Position numbers and translations under genes: made by a program. Below, piece after piece: positions 21,564-28,417 of a DNA stretch of 64,000 nucleotides. This DNA is from [Clostridium] symbiosum. GTDB lineage: Bacteria; Bacillota; Clostridia; Lachnospirales; Lachnospiraceae. The notes beneath the pieces are model-generated. The model was not told the origin of the DNA, made no database searches, and saw only the letters and a program-made list of their open reading frames with translations. Where the stretch lies: positions 1-64,000 of the forward strand of contig JAETSN010000008.1 in assembly GCA_021769625.1 (NCBI GenBank), in the 5' to 3' direction. Every line of letters begins with the position of its first letter. The first letter of the stretch is position 1.

Positions 21564-22352
21564 ATGGGTTTATACAATACGGAGGAATTTCAGAAAAAAT
21601 GTGAGGTATTCGGTGTCGGGCTGACAGGAGAGCAGATTGAAAAGTTTATGAATTATTATGAACTTTTGATCGAGTGGAATTCTTTTATGAATCTGACTGC
21701 TATTACGGATTTTGAGGAGGTTATCTTAAAGCATTTTGTTGACAGTCTTGCGGTCTGTCAGACAGAGATTTTTTGTGATAATTTTAAACTTTCAGACGAA
21801 GAACAAGGGAAGACTAACGAAAAATTTTTTTTGGAGAAAGGGCATATTTCCCTGATAGATATCGGGACTGGCGCCGGGTTTCCGGGGATTCCTCTGAAGA
21901 TCATTTATCCGGAAATGAAAGTTACTTTGTTGGATTCTCTGAATAAGAGAGTAAAGTTTTTAAATACTGTAATTGATAAATTAAATTTGGAAAATGTGGA
22001 GGCAATACACGGAAGAGCGGAAGATTTTGCAAGGCAGCAGTTATACAGGGAGCAGTATGATCTTTGTGTTTCCAGAGCGGTTGCGAATCTTTCCACTTTG
22101 ACGGAGTTGTGTATTCCTTTTGTCAAAGTAAATGGTTATTTTATTTCCTATAAATCGGAAAAATTGAAAGAAGAATTGTCTGCCGGGGAGAAAGCGATTC
22201 AAATTTTGGGCGGAAAAATAGAAGGGCAGAAAGAGTATATGCTGCCTGATACGGATATAAAGAGAAGTTTACTGTTGATCAGGAAGGTAAAAGATACGCC
22301 GAAAAAATATCCGAGGAAAGCAGGGACGCCCGCGAAGGAACCGATCTGTTGA
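21564..22352 (+). CDS. rsmG: 16S rRNA (guanine527-N7) methyltransferase RsmG
   Basis: This 262-residue SAM methyltransferase makes m7G527 in 16S rRNA. The SAM-binding motif is DIGTGAGFPGIPLKI (near residues 95-109), with conserved NLTAI and SRAVANL segments. A lysine-rich insertion of about 20 residues precedes the SAM motif, and the C-terminus has a basic tail of about 20 residues. It lies 175 bases after mnmG. In most Firmicutes parA/parB would follow within a few kilobases; here they are 38 kb away. Confidence 0.94.
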   Translation: MGLYNTEEFQKKCEVFGVGLTGEQIEKFMNYYELLIEWNSFMNLTAITDFEEVILKHFVDSLAVCQTEIFCDNFKLSDEEQGKTNEKFFLEKGHISLIDIGTGAGFPGIPLKIIYPEMKVTLLDSLNKRVKFLNTVIDKLNLENVEAIHGRAEDFARQQLYREQYDLCVSRAVANLSTLTELCIPFVKVNGYFISYKSEKLKEELSAGEKAIQILGGKIEGQKEYMLPDTDIKRSLLLIRKVKDTPKKYPRKAGTPAKEPIC

Positions 22353-22515
22353 GAAGATTGTTATATTTGCAGTATAGTTTTTTCAGTTTAGTAAATTCAC
22401 CTTTACAAGCAAATTTCTTATAAGTTATATTATTGTATTATGTATGGATGTAGTAAAAAATATATGGATGTTATTAGTTTAGAAAAGATTTTTATTGTTT
22501 GAGAGAGGTATCAGG

Positions 22516-23247
22516 ATGATGAATGAGATCATAAGGTCATTATATGATAGAAAGTCCGTCAGGGTGTTTGAAGATCGGCCTGTATCTGCGGAATGTAAAA
22601 AAGAGATTTTAATGGCGGCGATGGAAGCGCCGACTGCGGGAAATCAACAACTTTATACGATCCTTGATATAACGGATCAGGAGTTGAAGGATAAGCTTGC
22701 GGTGAGTTGTGACAATCAACCTTTTATCGCGAAAGCTCCTCTGGTGCTTATTTTTTGTGCGGATGTATTAAAGTGGGTCGATGTTTTTGAGGAGGGTGGA
22801 GCGGATCCGAGAAGTCCGGGATGTGGTGATCTGGTTCTGGCGATAGATGACGCTCTGATCGCTGCACAGAATGCTGTGGTGGCTGCGGAAAGTATGGGGA
22901 TCGGTTCCTGTTATATAGGGGATATTATGGAACAGTGCGAATTGCACCGGGAAATGCTTCATCTTCCTGCGTATGTTTTTCCGGCTGCCATGCTTGTGTT
23001 CGGTTATCCTACCAGGCAGCAGAAGGAAAGGAATAAACCTAAGAGATGCCGATTGGAAGATATGGTGCAGGAAAATGTTTACAGGAGAAGGGACGGGCAG
23101 CAGCTTCGGAAGATGTTTGATAAGGAGACAGAGAACAGAAGTTTTGAGGAATGGAGCCAGGCGTTTTGTAAACGGAAATATAATTCTGATTTTTCTAAGG
23201 AGATGAGCAGGTCTGTTCAGGAATATCTGAAAGATTATTGGAGTTGA
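22516..23247 (+). CDS. Nitroreductase-family flavoprotein
   Basis: This 243-residue NAD(P)H/FMN oxidoreductase resembles the NfsA/FRP branch. The N-terminal FMN-binding motif is RKSVRVFEDRPV, followed by AAMEAPTAGNQQ, the loop ALIAAQNAVVAAESMGIGSCYIGDI and VFGYPTRQQKERNKPKRC. The start is the ATG at 22516, preceded by GAGAGAGG. The C-terminal arm (KMFDKET...) is long, as in NfsA-like enzymes. It begins 163 bases after rsmG. The natural substrate (flavin, quinone or nitro compound) cannot be told from sequence. Confidence 0.88.
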   Translation: MMNEIIRSLYDRKSVRVFEDRPVSAECKKEILMAAMEAPTAGNQQLYTILDITDQELKDKLAVSCDNQPFIAKAPLVLIFCADVLKWVDVFEEGGADPRSPGCGDLVLAIDDALIAAQNAVVAAESMGIGSCYIGDIMEQCELHREMLHLPAYVFPAAMLVFGYPTRQQKERNKPKRCRLEDMVQENVYRRRDGQQLRKMFDKETENRSFEEWSQAFCKRKYNSDFSKEMSRSVQEYLKDYWS

Positions 23248-23273
23248 AACAATAGGGGGAGAGTTATTGAGAT

Positions 23274-24446
23274 ATGCCTTTTTTGATAGTCCGTAATGAT
23301 ATAACGAAAGTAGATGCTGATGCGATCGTAAATCCTTCCAATGTTGACCTGTTTGAGGAAAGCGGAACCAGCCGGGCTGTCTTTTTGTCTGCCGGTGAGA
23401 GGAAGCTGGCGAGGGCGTGCAGAAAGATTAAAAAATGTAAAGTGGGAGAGGCAGTCATCACGGATGCTTTTGATCTTTCGGCAAAATACATTGTGCATGC
23501 GGTTGGTCCTGTATGGCAGGGTGGAGAGCATGACGAAGAAAAAATATTATATCGTACATATCAGAATTCTTTAAAACTGGCGCTAAAGAAAAAATGTGAT
23601 TCGATCGCTTTTCCCCTTCTCTCTTCAGGTAATTATGGATTTCCGAAAGACAAGGCAATGAAGACGGCGGTTTCTGCTTTTACTGATTTTTTGTCGGAGC
23701 ACGACATGCTGATCTATCTTGTTTTATATGACAGAAACTCTTTTTCGGTAGGACAGAAGTTTTTTTCTGATGTAAAAGAGTATATTGATGATCATTATGT
23801 CGATGAGAATAATGAATTTTTCTCTGATAACAGGATAGGGAGAGAAAGGGCAAGATCATCTGTTTTTGGAGAGGATGATCTCCGGACATTATGTGAAAGC
23901 GATGATGGTTCAGTGTTTGCCTCTGCGACAGGAAAATTACCGACAGATGAGGTAAGAGGAAATCTTCCGGCAGCAGGTGCGGCGCCGGTTTTTGCTGCTC
24001 CTCAAATGTTTAGTGATCCTCATCCTTCCGGGCAATCAGCAAGATCGGCAAAGAAAAAGAAATTTAAAAAGACGGAACGCAGTCTGGACGAACTGATCAA
24101 AAATATGGATGAGACATTTTCCCAGATGCTGCTTCGATTGATAGATGAGAGGGGATTGAAAGATTCTGTTGTCTACAGAAAGGCAAATATAGACCGCAGA
24201 CATTTTTCAAAAATAAGGAACAATGTAAATTATCTCCCCACAAAGAGAACTGTTTTTTCTTTTGCAATCGCTTTGGAATTGTCATTGGATGAGGCAAAGG
24301 ATTTGATGAACAAGGCAGGATATTCTATTTCCAACAGTTCTAAATTTGATATCATTGTCAGTTATTTTTTGGAAAATGGTATTTATGATATTTTTGAGAT
24401 CAATGAAGTATTGTTTGCATATGAGGAACCTGTTCTCGGTGCATAG
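23274..24446 (+). CDS. Macro-domain protein with C-terminal HTH-like domain
   Basis: This 390-residue protein has two parts. Residues 1-175 are a macro (ADP-ribose-binding) domain: the adenine-side NDITKVDADAIVNPSN (8-23), the Gly-Ser stretch near 117 (SSGNYGFP, 117-124) that cradles the distal ribose and phosphates, and YIVHAVGPVW. After a low-complexity linker (about 185-265), residues 270-390 form a helical domain with the pattern YRKANIDRRHFSKIRNN...FSFAIALELSLDEAKDLMNKAGY, resembling Cro/C1-type helix-turn-helix folds. The pairing suggests a factor that senses or removes ADP-ribose derivatives and may bind nucleic acid; the second part of that is inference. It is followed 33 bases later by a coiled-coil gene, probably in one operon. 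Confidence 0.85.
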   Translation: MPFLIVRNDITKVDADAIVNPSNVDLFEESGTSRAVFLSAGERKLARACRKIKKCKVGEAVITDAFDLSAKYIVHAVGPVWQGGEHDEEKILYRTYQNSLKLALKKKCDSIAFPLLSSGNYGFPKDKAMKTAVSAFTDFLSEHDMLIYLVLYDRNSFSVGQKFFSDVKEYIDDHYVDENNEFFSDNRIGRERARSSVFGEDDLRTLCESDDGSVFASATGKLPTDEVRGNLPAAGAAPVFAAPQMFSDPHPSGQSARSAKKKKFKKTERSLDELIKNMDETFSQMLLRLIDERGLKDSVVYRKANIDRRHFSKIRNNVNYLPTKRTVFSFAIALELSLDEAKDLMNKAGYSISNSSKFDIIVSYFLENGIYDIFEINEVLFAYEEPVLGA

Positions 24447-24479
24447 ATTTGAAATTCGCGGATTGGAGATGTGGTACAG

Positions 24480-25025
24480 ATGAGAGAAAATATAGAAGTG
24501 TTGGAAGAAGTGTTGGATGTGCTGGAGGAGGAAAAAAGAAAAGTTTATAATCTGGTAAATCAGAATGAATTTAGAATAGAGGAGATCAATTCTTATCTGC
24601 GGGAACTTTCAAAGAAGGAAGATGAGGATTTTAAAGTTTTTTCTCCGAGAAACGCGGAGAATATCCATAGAGAACAGATTGAAGCGGATACTTCGGAGAA
24701 GAAGAAATATGAGGAAGAGAATGCAGCATATCATAAGAAGATAGATTCCTTGAAAGTTCTGATCGATAAGGTGAATATTGTTATTGGAAATCTGCATGTT
24801 TTTGACGAGAAGGAAGAAGAAATGTCAGTTGAAAATGAAAAAAGTGTCGAAAATATGGGAGTTAATAATACAGATAATATTGTCGAAGAGGATATTTTGG
24901 ATGGGGATGAAGGTGAAAGGGTACATATAGCACATCAGATTTTAAATTGCGTTTCTTTCATTACACCTGATGCTGAGAGAGCAAAGATAGAATTGACTGC
25001 ATTATCGAAGAAACTTATGGAGTGA
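24480..25025 (+). CDS. Acidic coiled-coil protein of unknown function
   Basis: This 181-residue protein is mostly Glu/Lys-rich helix (1-110, with heptad-like Leu/Val/Ile spacing) followed by an Asn/Asp-rich linker and a short C-terminal helical part. No membrane segment or catalytic motif is seen. I prefer the ATG at 24480; a GTG at 24471 is too close to the GGAG. It starts 33 bases after the macro-domain gene and is probably co-translated with it. I do not recognise the family. Confidence 0.75.
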   Translation: MRENIEVLEEVLDVLEEEKRKVYNLVNQNEFRIEEINSYLRELSKKEDEDFKVFSPRNAENIHREQIEADTSEKKKYEEENAAYHKKIDSLKVLIDKVNIVIGNLHVFDEKEEEMSVENEKSVENMGVNNTDNIVEEDILDGDEGERVHIAHQILNCVSFITPDAERAKIELTALSKKLME

Positions 25026-25059
25026 TCGTAGATGATCGGATGTTAAAAAGGAGAATTCT

Positions 25060-25248
25060 ATGAGATCAAGCGATAGAGATGATGGCTGGTTAACTGGAAG
25101 GTTATATTTCAACAGAGGAGATAAGAGAGTAATTATCAAGAGACCGCAAAGTGGATTTGGCTATATAATGAATTTAGGTAATAAGTGGACATGGATATTT
25201 AGTATTATTTTTGTAATTATTATAGTTATATTAGTCAGTGTTTTTTAA
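25060..25248 (+). CDS. Small DUF5808-like membrane protein
   Basis: This 62-residue protein has a well-placed AAAAGGAG. The N-terminal part, with W-L-T-G-R-L-Y-F-N, a basic KRVIIKRP stretch and SGFGYIMNLGN, matches the pattern I know for DUF5808 (a short Phe/Tyr-Asn...Pro-Lys-Arg...Gly-x-Asn-Phe-Gly-Asn domain). A single strongly hydrophobic C-terminal helix (about 43-62) anchors it. Function unknown; the domain often occurs in predicted membrane proteins of Gram-positives. Confidence 0.7.
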   Translation: MRSSDRDDGWLTGRLYFNRGDKRVIIKRPQSGFGYIMNLGNKWTWIFSIIFVIIIVILVSVF

Positions 25249-25290
25249 AAAAGTTTTCAGGTTGAAGAGTTTTTAGGTGGATGTAGTGTG

Positions 25291-25638
25291 ATGTATCTGA
25301 AATTTGAAAGTAATGGCTGTATATATGATGCAGAAATTTTTCATTGTGGTAATAAAGATATTGTTCGTTTTTATGAAAAGAAAAATGAACAATATGGTGA
25401 GATGTTGAATAACTTGGTAATTGCTGTGCCATCATATGGGTTTTTGATGATTCAATATATAGCAGATGATGCTGTTTTAACAGGTATCCTTGATAGAAAA
25501 TATTTCTGCAAAGAAATGATAAATGATATAATAGATTTTTTGGAAAGTAACATTCCTTCTTGTAGAAATATTTATCTTCCATATCATATAGATTTTGTTC
25601 AGGTGTCTTTTTCGGAAGAATATAACGGAGAATACTAA
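25291..25638 (+). CDS. Hypothetical protein
   Basis: This soluble protein of 115 residues, rich in aromatic residues and Ile, has a short N-terminal beta-like stretch (MYLKFESNGCIYDAEIFHC) and an acidic C-terminus. AGGTGG precedes the ATG at 25291; a GTG one codon upstream is also possible. The gene is AT-rich, follows the DUF5808-like gene and ends just before the parS cluster. I do not recognise it. Confidence 0.6.
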   Translation: MYLKFESNGCIYDAEIFHCGNKDIVRFYEKKNEQYGEMLNNLVIAVPSYGFLMIQYIADDAVLTGILDRKYFCKEMINDIIDFLESNIPSCRNIYLPYHIDFVQVSFSEEYNGEY

Positions 25639-25715
25639 TCATAATTTGTATTTTTATTTGATAAATACTAGATATTGTATAGAAATAATGATTGAAATAT
25701 ATATGAATAAATTTA

Positions 25716-25749
25716 AAAACGGAATGTTTCACGTGAAACATTCCGTTTT
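25716..25749. other. parS site 1, embedded in a 34-bp perfect palindrome
   Basis: The consensus ParB-binding site TGTTTCACGTGAAACA lies at 25725-25740. It is the centre of a longer perfect palindrome (outer arms AAAACGGAA/TTCCGTTTT) that could also form an RNA hairpin after the preceding plus-strand gene. The parB gene is 36 kb away in the same window. Confidence 0.93.
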
Positions 25750-25773
25750 AATATTGATTTAACCACTAGATAA

Positions 25774-25789
25774 TGTTTCACGTGAAACA
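25774..25789. other. parS site 2
   Basis: This is a second perfect TGTTTCACGTGAAACA, 49 bases from the first centre to centre. It is flanked by a 15-base direct repeat, TTTAACCAC(T/A)AGATA (25758-25772 and 25791-25805). Right half-sites follow at 25820-25827 and 25851-25858 (GTGAAACA), with a near match at 25833-25840. Confidence 0.93.
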
Positions 25790-25897
25790 TTTTAACCACA
25801 AGATATTGAACTGAATTTTGTGAAACATATTTATGAAACAATGATATTTTGTGAAACATTATATAAAAAGATTTAAAATATATAAAACCAAGAGATT

Positions 25898-26401
25898 TTA
25901 CAATACAACATGTAGTAGATTGTCCAGATATTCATCTGCTTCTTTTCTTGATTTAAAAATGATTATATCTTTATTATGCCTATACTTTTCGATTTTCTGG
26001 TATATTTGTGTCAGCCGGTTTTCTGGAAAATCAATGATCCATTGTTTGAATTCTTTATCAAATTCATATTCTATCCAGGGTAAATCTTCCCGTTTCTTTC
26101 CGATGCGGGACTCCGCGCCTGAAAGACAAACATCAACAGGAAAATCCATGAGAAAGATAGTATCACATTTTTCTAAACGACTTTCAAGGGTGCGTTGATA
26201 ATTTCCATCAATGATCCACCTGTCTTTCTGTAAGATATCGTTCAACTGTGAATCAAATTCTTCTTGAGATATATTTGTCCGATCCGGTTTGTGCCATATC
26301 ATATCCAGATAATACAGCGGAATATCTGTGATATCTCTTAGTTTTCTTGCAAAAGTGCTTTTTCCGGAACCGGGGCTGCCAATGACAATTATCTTTAACA
26401 T
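25898..26401 (-). CDS. P-loop kinase of the FlaR/adenylate-kinase-like family
   Basis: This 167-residue single-domain P-loop NTPase has Walker A GSPGSGKST (residues 8-16), a LID-like region with DLPW, and the family segments IPLYYLDMIWHKPDR and RWIIDGNYQRTL. Such proteins were named DNA topology modulation protein FlaR but resemble small nucleotide or shikimate kinases; the real substrate is unknown. It is the last of a run of minus-strand genes facing the parS region. Confidence 0.85.
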   Translation of the reverse strand: MLKIIVIGSPGSGKSTFARKLRDITDIPLYYLDMIWHKPDRTNISQEEFDSQLNDILQKDRWIIDGNYQRTLESRLEKCDTIFLMDFPVDVCLSGAESRIGKKREDLPWIEYEFDKEFKQWIIDFPENRLTQIYQKIEKYRHNKDIIIFKSRKEADEYLDNLLHVVL

Positions 26402-26459
26402 ATTCTTCTTTTAACCTTCGATAAATTTGGTTTTCTACAAAAACTTTCCATGAGTTTTG

Positions 26460-27074
26460 TCATTCAGATCTGATAATAAGAATATTTTGTAACGGCTCAC
26501 TGAATATTGCTTTGCCCCACGGTACGGTAACACTAAATTGGCTGCCATTGTATTCAGAAAGCATGAAAGGACCGACATCCGTTTTTTCTTCTTCCCAATT
26601 TTCAGAAGGGTAGACATGAATAGTATGTCTGTGCAGTTTCTGGGTTTCTATGTTGAATAGATTCAGTTCACCGAACGTATAGTAGGTATCTCCGTTTTCA
26701 TCCGTTTCCGCGTTTTCTTTATACCATGTCCCGGTACGAAAAGTCTGAACCAAAACTTTCTCATCATTCACAAAATTGTAATTGGCTTCCTCACCATACA
26801 AATATCCTGAATCATATAATAACTTCAATCGCTTATTTTCAATTTCAAACAGTGAGAAAGCTTCTTCACTTTCACCGGAAAAATAGGAAAAGATCAAATA
26901 CTTTTCAGATGGAGAAAGCTGTAGAAATCCTCCGCCGTAACCGCCGGAAGGATAGAAGAGCATATAGGTGTCCTCTGTTTTATTATTTGAAATCAAAGAT
27001 AAAATGAGATTATCATCGTCATTTAAAACAACTTTTCTTCCGTCTGTCAGAAATACAATATTTGTTTCTTCCAC
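26460..27074 (-). CDS. Hypothetical beta-rich protein
   Basis: This 204-residue soluble acidic protein has repeated beta-strand-like stretches and Tyr-rich motifs (YPSGGYGGGFLQLSPSEKYL), reminiscent of a few blades of a WD40/Kelch-like propeller. No signal peptide was seen. It uses a GTG start with AGGAGG nine bases upstream. I do not recognise a named family. It sits 72 bases downstream of the DUF4180 gene on the same strand. Confidence 0.7.
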   Translation of the reverse strand: MEETNIVFLTDGRKVVLNDDDNLILSLISNNKTEDTYMLFYPSGGYGGGFLQLSPSEKYLIFSYFSGESEEAFSLFEIENKRLKLLYDSGYLYGEEANYNFVNDEKVLVQTFRTGTWYKENAETDENGDTYYTFGELNLFNIETQKLHRHTIHVYPSENWEEEKTDVGPFMLSEYNGSQFSVTVPWGKAIFSEPLQNILIIRSE

Positions 27075-27117
27075 TGAAAATTCCTCCTAAATCCCCGAAT
27101 TTTACTCTCTGTCACAT

Positions 27118-27562
27118 ATTAAAAAACCGAAATTTGTACATAACTGTTACTGTGTCTCTGTCAATTTCTGAATCGCTTCTTCTTTTGTTGACACAAAGAA
27201 AAAGTCTTTTCCATTATTTGATTCATATATAAAATCTTTCAGCGGTTTGCTGGTATAGTGGGAATAATCTCCATAGACAGCCACCTTTACATGATAGTTC
27301 ATAAATTTTTGAAGGATCTCGCCTGCTACACCTGTGCTGAGAATAAAGAAATCCTCACAGATTACTTCTTTGTCTATTGCAATTCTATCTGTATCTGCCT
27401 CATACTTTACAGTCATCGCCAGATCCAAAGCCGATTGCGTATCAACAATCACCATCGCATCACCGGAAACGACTGCAATATCAATTTCGTTATTTTTTAA
27501 ATGTTCAATTTTCATAATGTTCCTCCTGATTAAATATGCAGTACAAATTTCGGTTTGCTAAT
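27118..27562. repeat. Inverted repeats framing the DUF4180 gene
   Basis: AAACCGAAATTTGTAC (27124-27139) and its exact reverse complement (27541-27556) flank the DUF4180 gene. Extending outward, 22 bases on each side (27118-27139 and 27541-27562) match at 20 positions. The right copy overlaps a second small inverted repeat, CGGTTTGC/GCAAACCG (27551-27570), in the gene's promoter region. No transposase is present. The 445-bp unit could be a mobile cassette, or a pair of operators and a terminator built from one motif. Confidence 0.7.
27147..27515 (-). CDS. DUF4180 domain protein
   Basis: This 122-residue protein fills the whole DUF4180 domain, a small alpha/beta fold related to STAS-like regulators (recognisable from the start MKIEHLKNNEIDIAVVSGD and the C-terminal DFFFVSTKEEAIQKL). 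AGGAGG lies six bases upstream of the ATG. Its biochemical role is unknown. It is enclosed by near-perfect inverted repeats and lies next to palindromic element B. Confidence 0.85.
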   Translation of the reverse strand: MKIEHLKNNEIDIAVVSGDAMVIVDTQSALDLAMTVKYEADTDRIAIDKEVICEDFFILSTGVAGEILQKFMNYHVKVAVYGDYSHYTSKPLKDFIYESNNGKDFFFVSTKEEAIQKLTETQ

Positions 27563-27721
27563 GCAAACCGACTCGCATATAATTACATATGCTAGTATCG
27601 CCGCTTAAAAAACAGCGGCTCGATGTCAGTTTGCAGATTCGATTATATCATTATCAGTTTTGACTGTCAAAATCAACTTAATGATATTGAACCTAAATTG
27701 TTACAAATAAGTTACAGTTCA

Positions 27722-27915
27722 ACCTTTAGTTAGCACCTTAGTCAGCAGGTAAGAATATAAAATACTTAGGAGACATTTGAAAAACGCCGATACTTAGGCG
27801 CTGTATTTTAGCGCCCTATGTGTCCGCTGCGCTCTTTCACAGGCTCTTGAAAAACAGAGCCAGCGCGAGCGTGGCGAAGAAGTATTTTATATTCTTACCT
27901 GCGTCTGGCGCCATT
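27722..27915 (-). repeat. Dispersed palindromic element, copy B
   Basis: Arms of 23 bases at 27745-27767 and 27880-27902 are perfectly complementary (core of the arm GTAAGAATATAAAATACTT). Read on the minus strand, the interior has the hairpin GGCTCT/AGAGCC shared with copy A and a central stem GGGCGCT...AGCGCCT that replaces AAGC...GCTA of other copies while remaining paired. It lies between the divergent DUF4180 and ABC-F genes. Confidence 0.85.
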
Positions 27916-27934
27916 AACTTAATAATTTTCATAG

Positions 27935-27963
27935 TTGACAAATGACATCATAAGGTCTATATT
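27935..27963 (+). promoter_or_regulatory. ABC-F gene promoter
   Basis: TTGACA (27935-27940), a 17-base spacer and TATATT (27958-27963) form a strong promoter about 455 bases upstream of the ABC-F start, leaving a long regulatory leader. Confidence 0.8.
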
Positions 27964-27984
27964 ATAAAACAGTTACAAACTCAT

Positions 27985-28386
27985 ACAGCATTTGACAATA
28001 AGAGCAGTTCGTACAGTATGCTGTTTGGTATTTAAAATAAAGAAGAAAGAGGTGTGCGTGTGATTATTATTACCTGCTGATCATTTAATTGAAAAAAGCA
28101 TGACAAGAACAGTAAAAGCGGATCGGAGACAGTTTATTTCTGTGAGCAACGGGCTAAGTGCCGTGCTTAAAGCCAATTTCTGGTTGGCTTAGCATATTAG
28201 CGACTGCCACGAAGGTGTGATCGTCATGCGGGCAGGAATATTTTCACATGAATCCTTTTTGATATCAAAATAGTTGTGACAGATAGAAACTTTTAGGCAG
28301 AGATAAAATATATGCGCTGATCGGTTTTGTTTGTTACTTTCTTGGAAAATGGAGATGCAGGAAATATTTCTGCATCTTTTATTTTT
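27985..28386 (+). promoter_or_regulatory. Transcription-attenuation leader of the ABC-F gene
   Basis: This gene-free leader has several stems: ACAGCAT/ATGCTGT (27985-27991 and 28018-28024); AAGCCAA/TTGGCTT (28170-28176 and 28184-28190), inside GCTAAG/CTTAGC (28153-28158 and 28188-28193); and a classic intrinsic terminator AGATGCAG-loop-CTGCATCT with a T-rich run (28353-28386) just before the ABC-F ribosome-binding site. A short open frame lies near its start. The design fits antibiotic-induced ribosome stalling that relieves termination. Confidence 0.72.
28054..28080 (+). CDS. Leader peptide (8 codons) of the ABC-F gene
   Basis: GTG at 28054 preceded by AAAGAGG opens a frame coding Met-Arg-Val-Ile-Ile-Ile-Thr-Cys, then TGA. 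Ile/Val-rich short leaders are typical of inducible macrolide-lincosamide resistance genes, where a drug-stalled ribosome remodels downstream hairpins. A start three codons later (GTG 28060) is also possible. This rests on inference from position and composition. Confidence 0.55.
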   Translation: MRVIIITC

Positions 28387-28417
28387 GCGAACAAAGAAAG
28401 ATGAGAGGAGAATTTGT

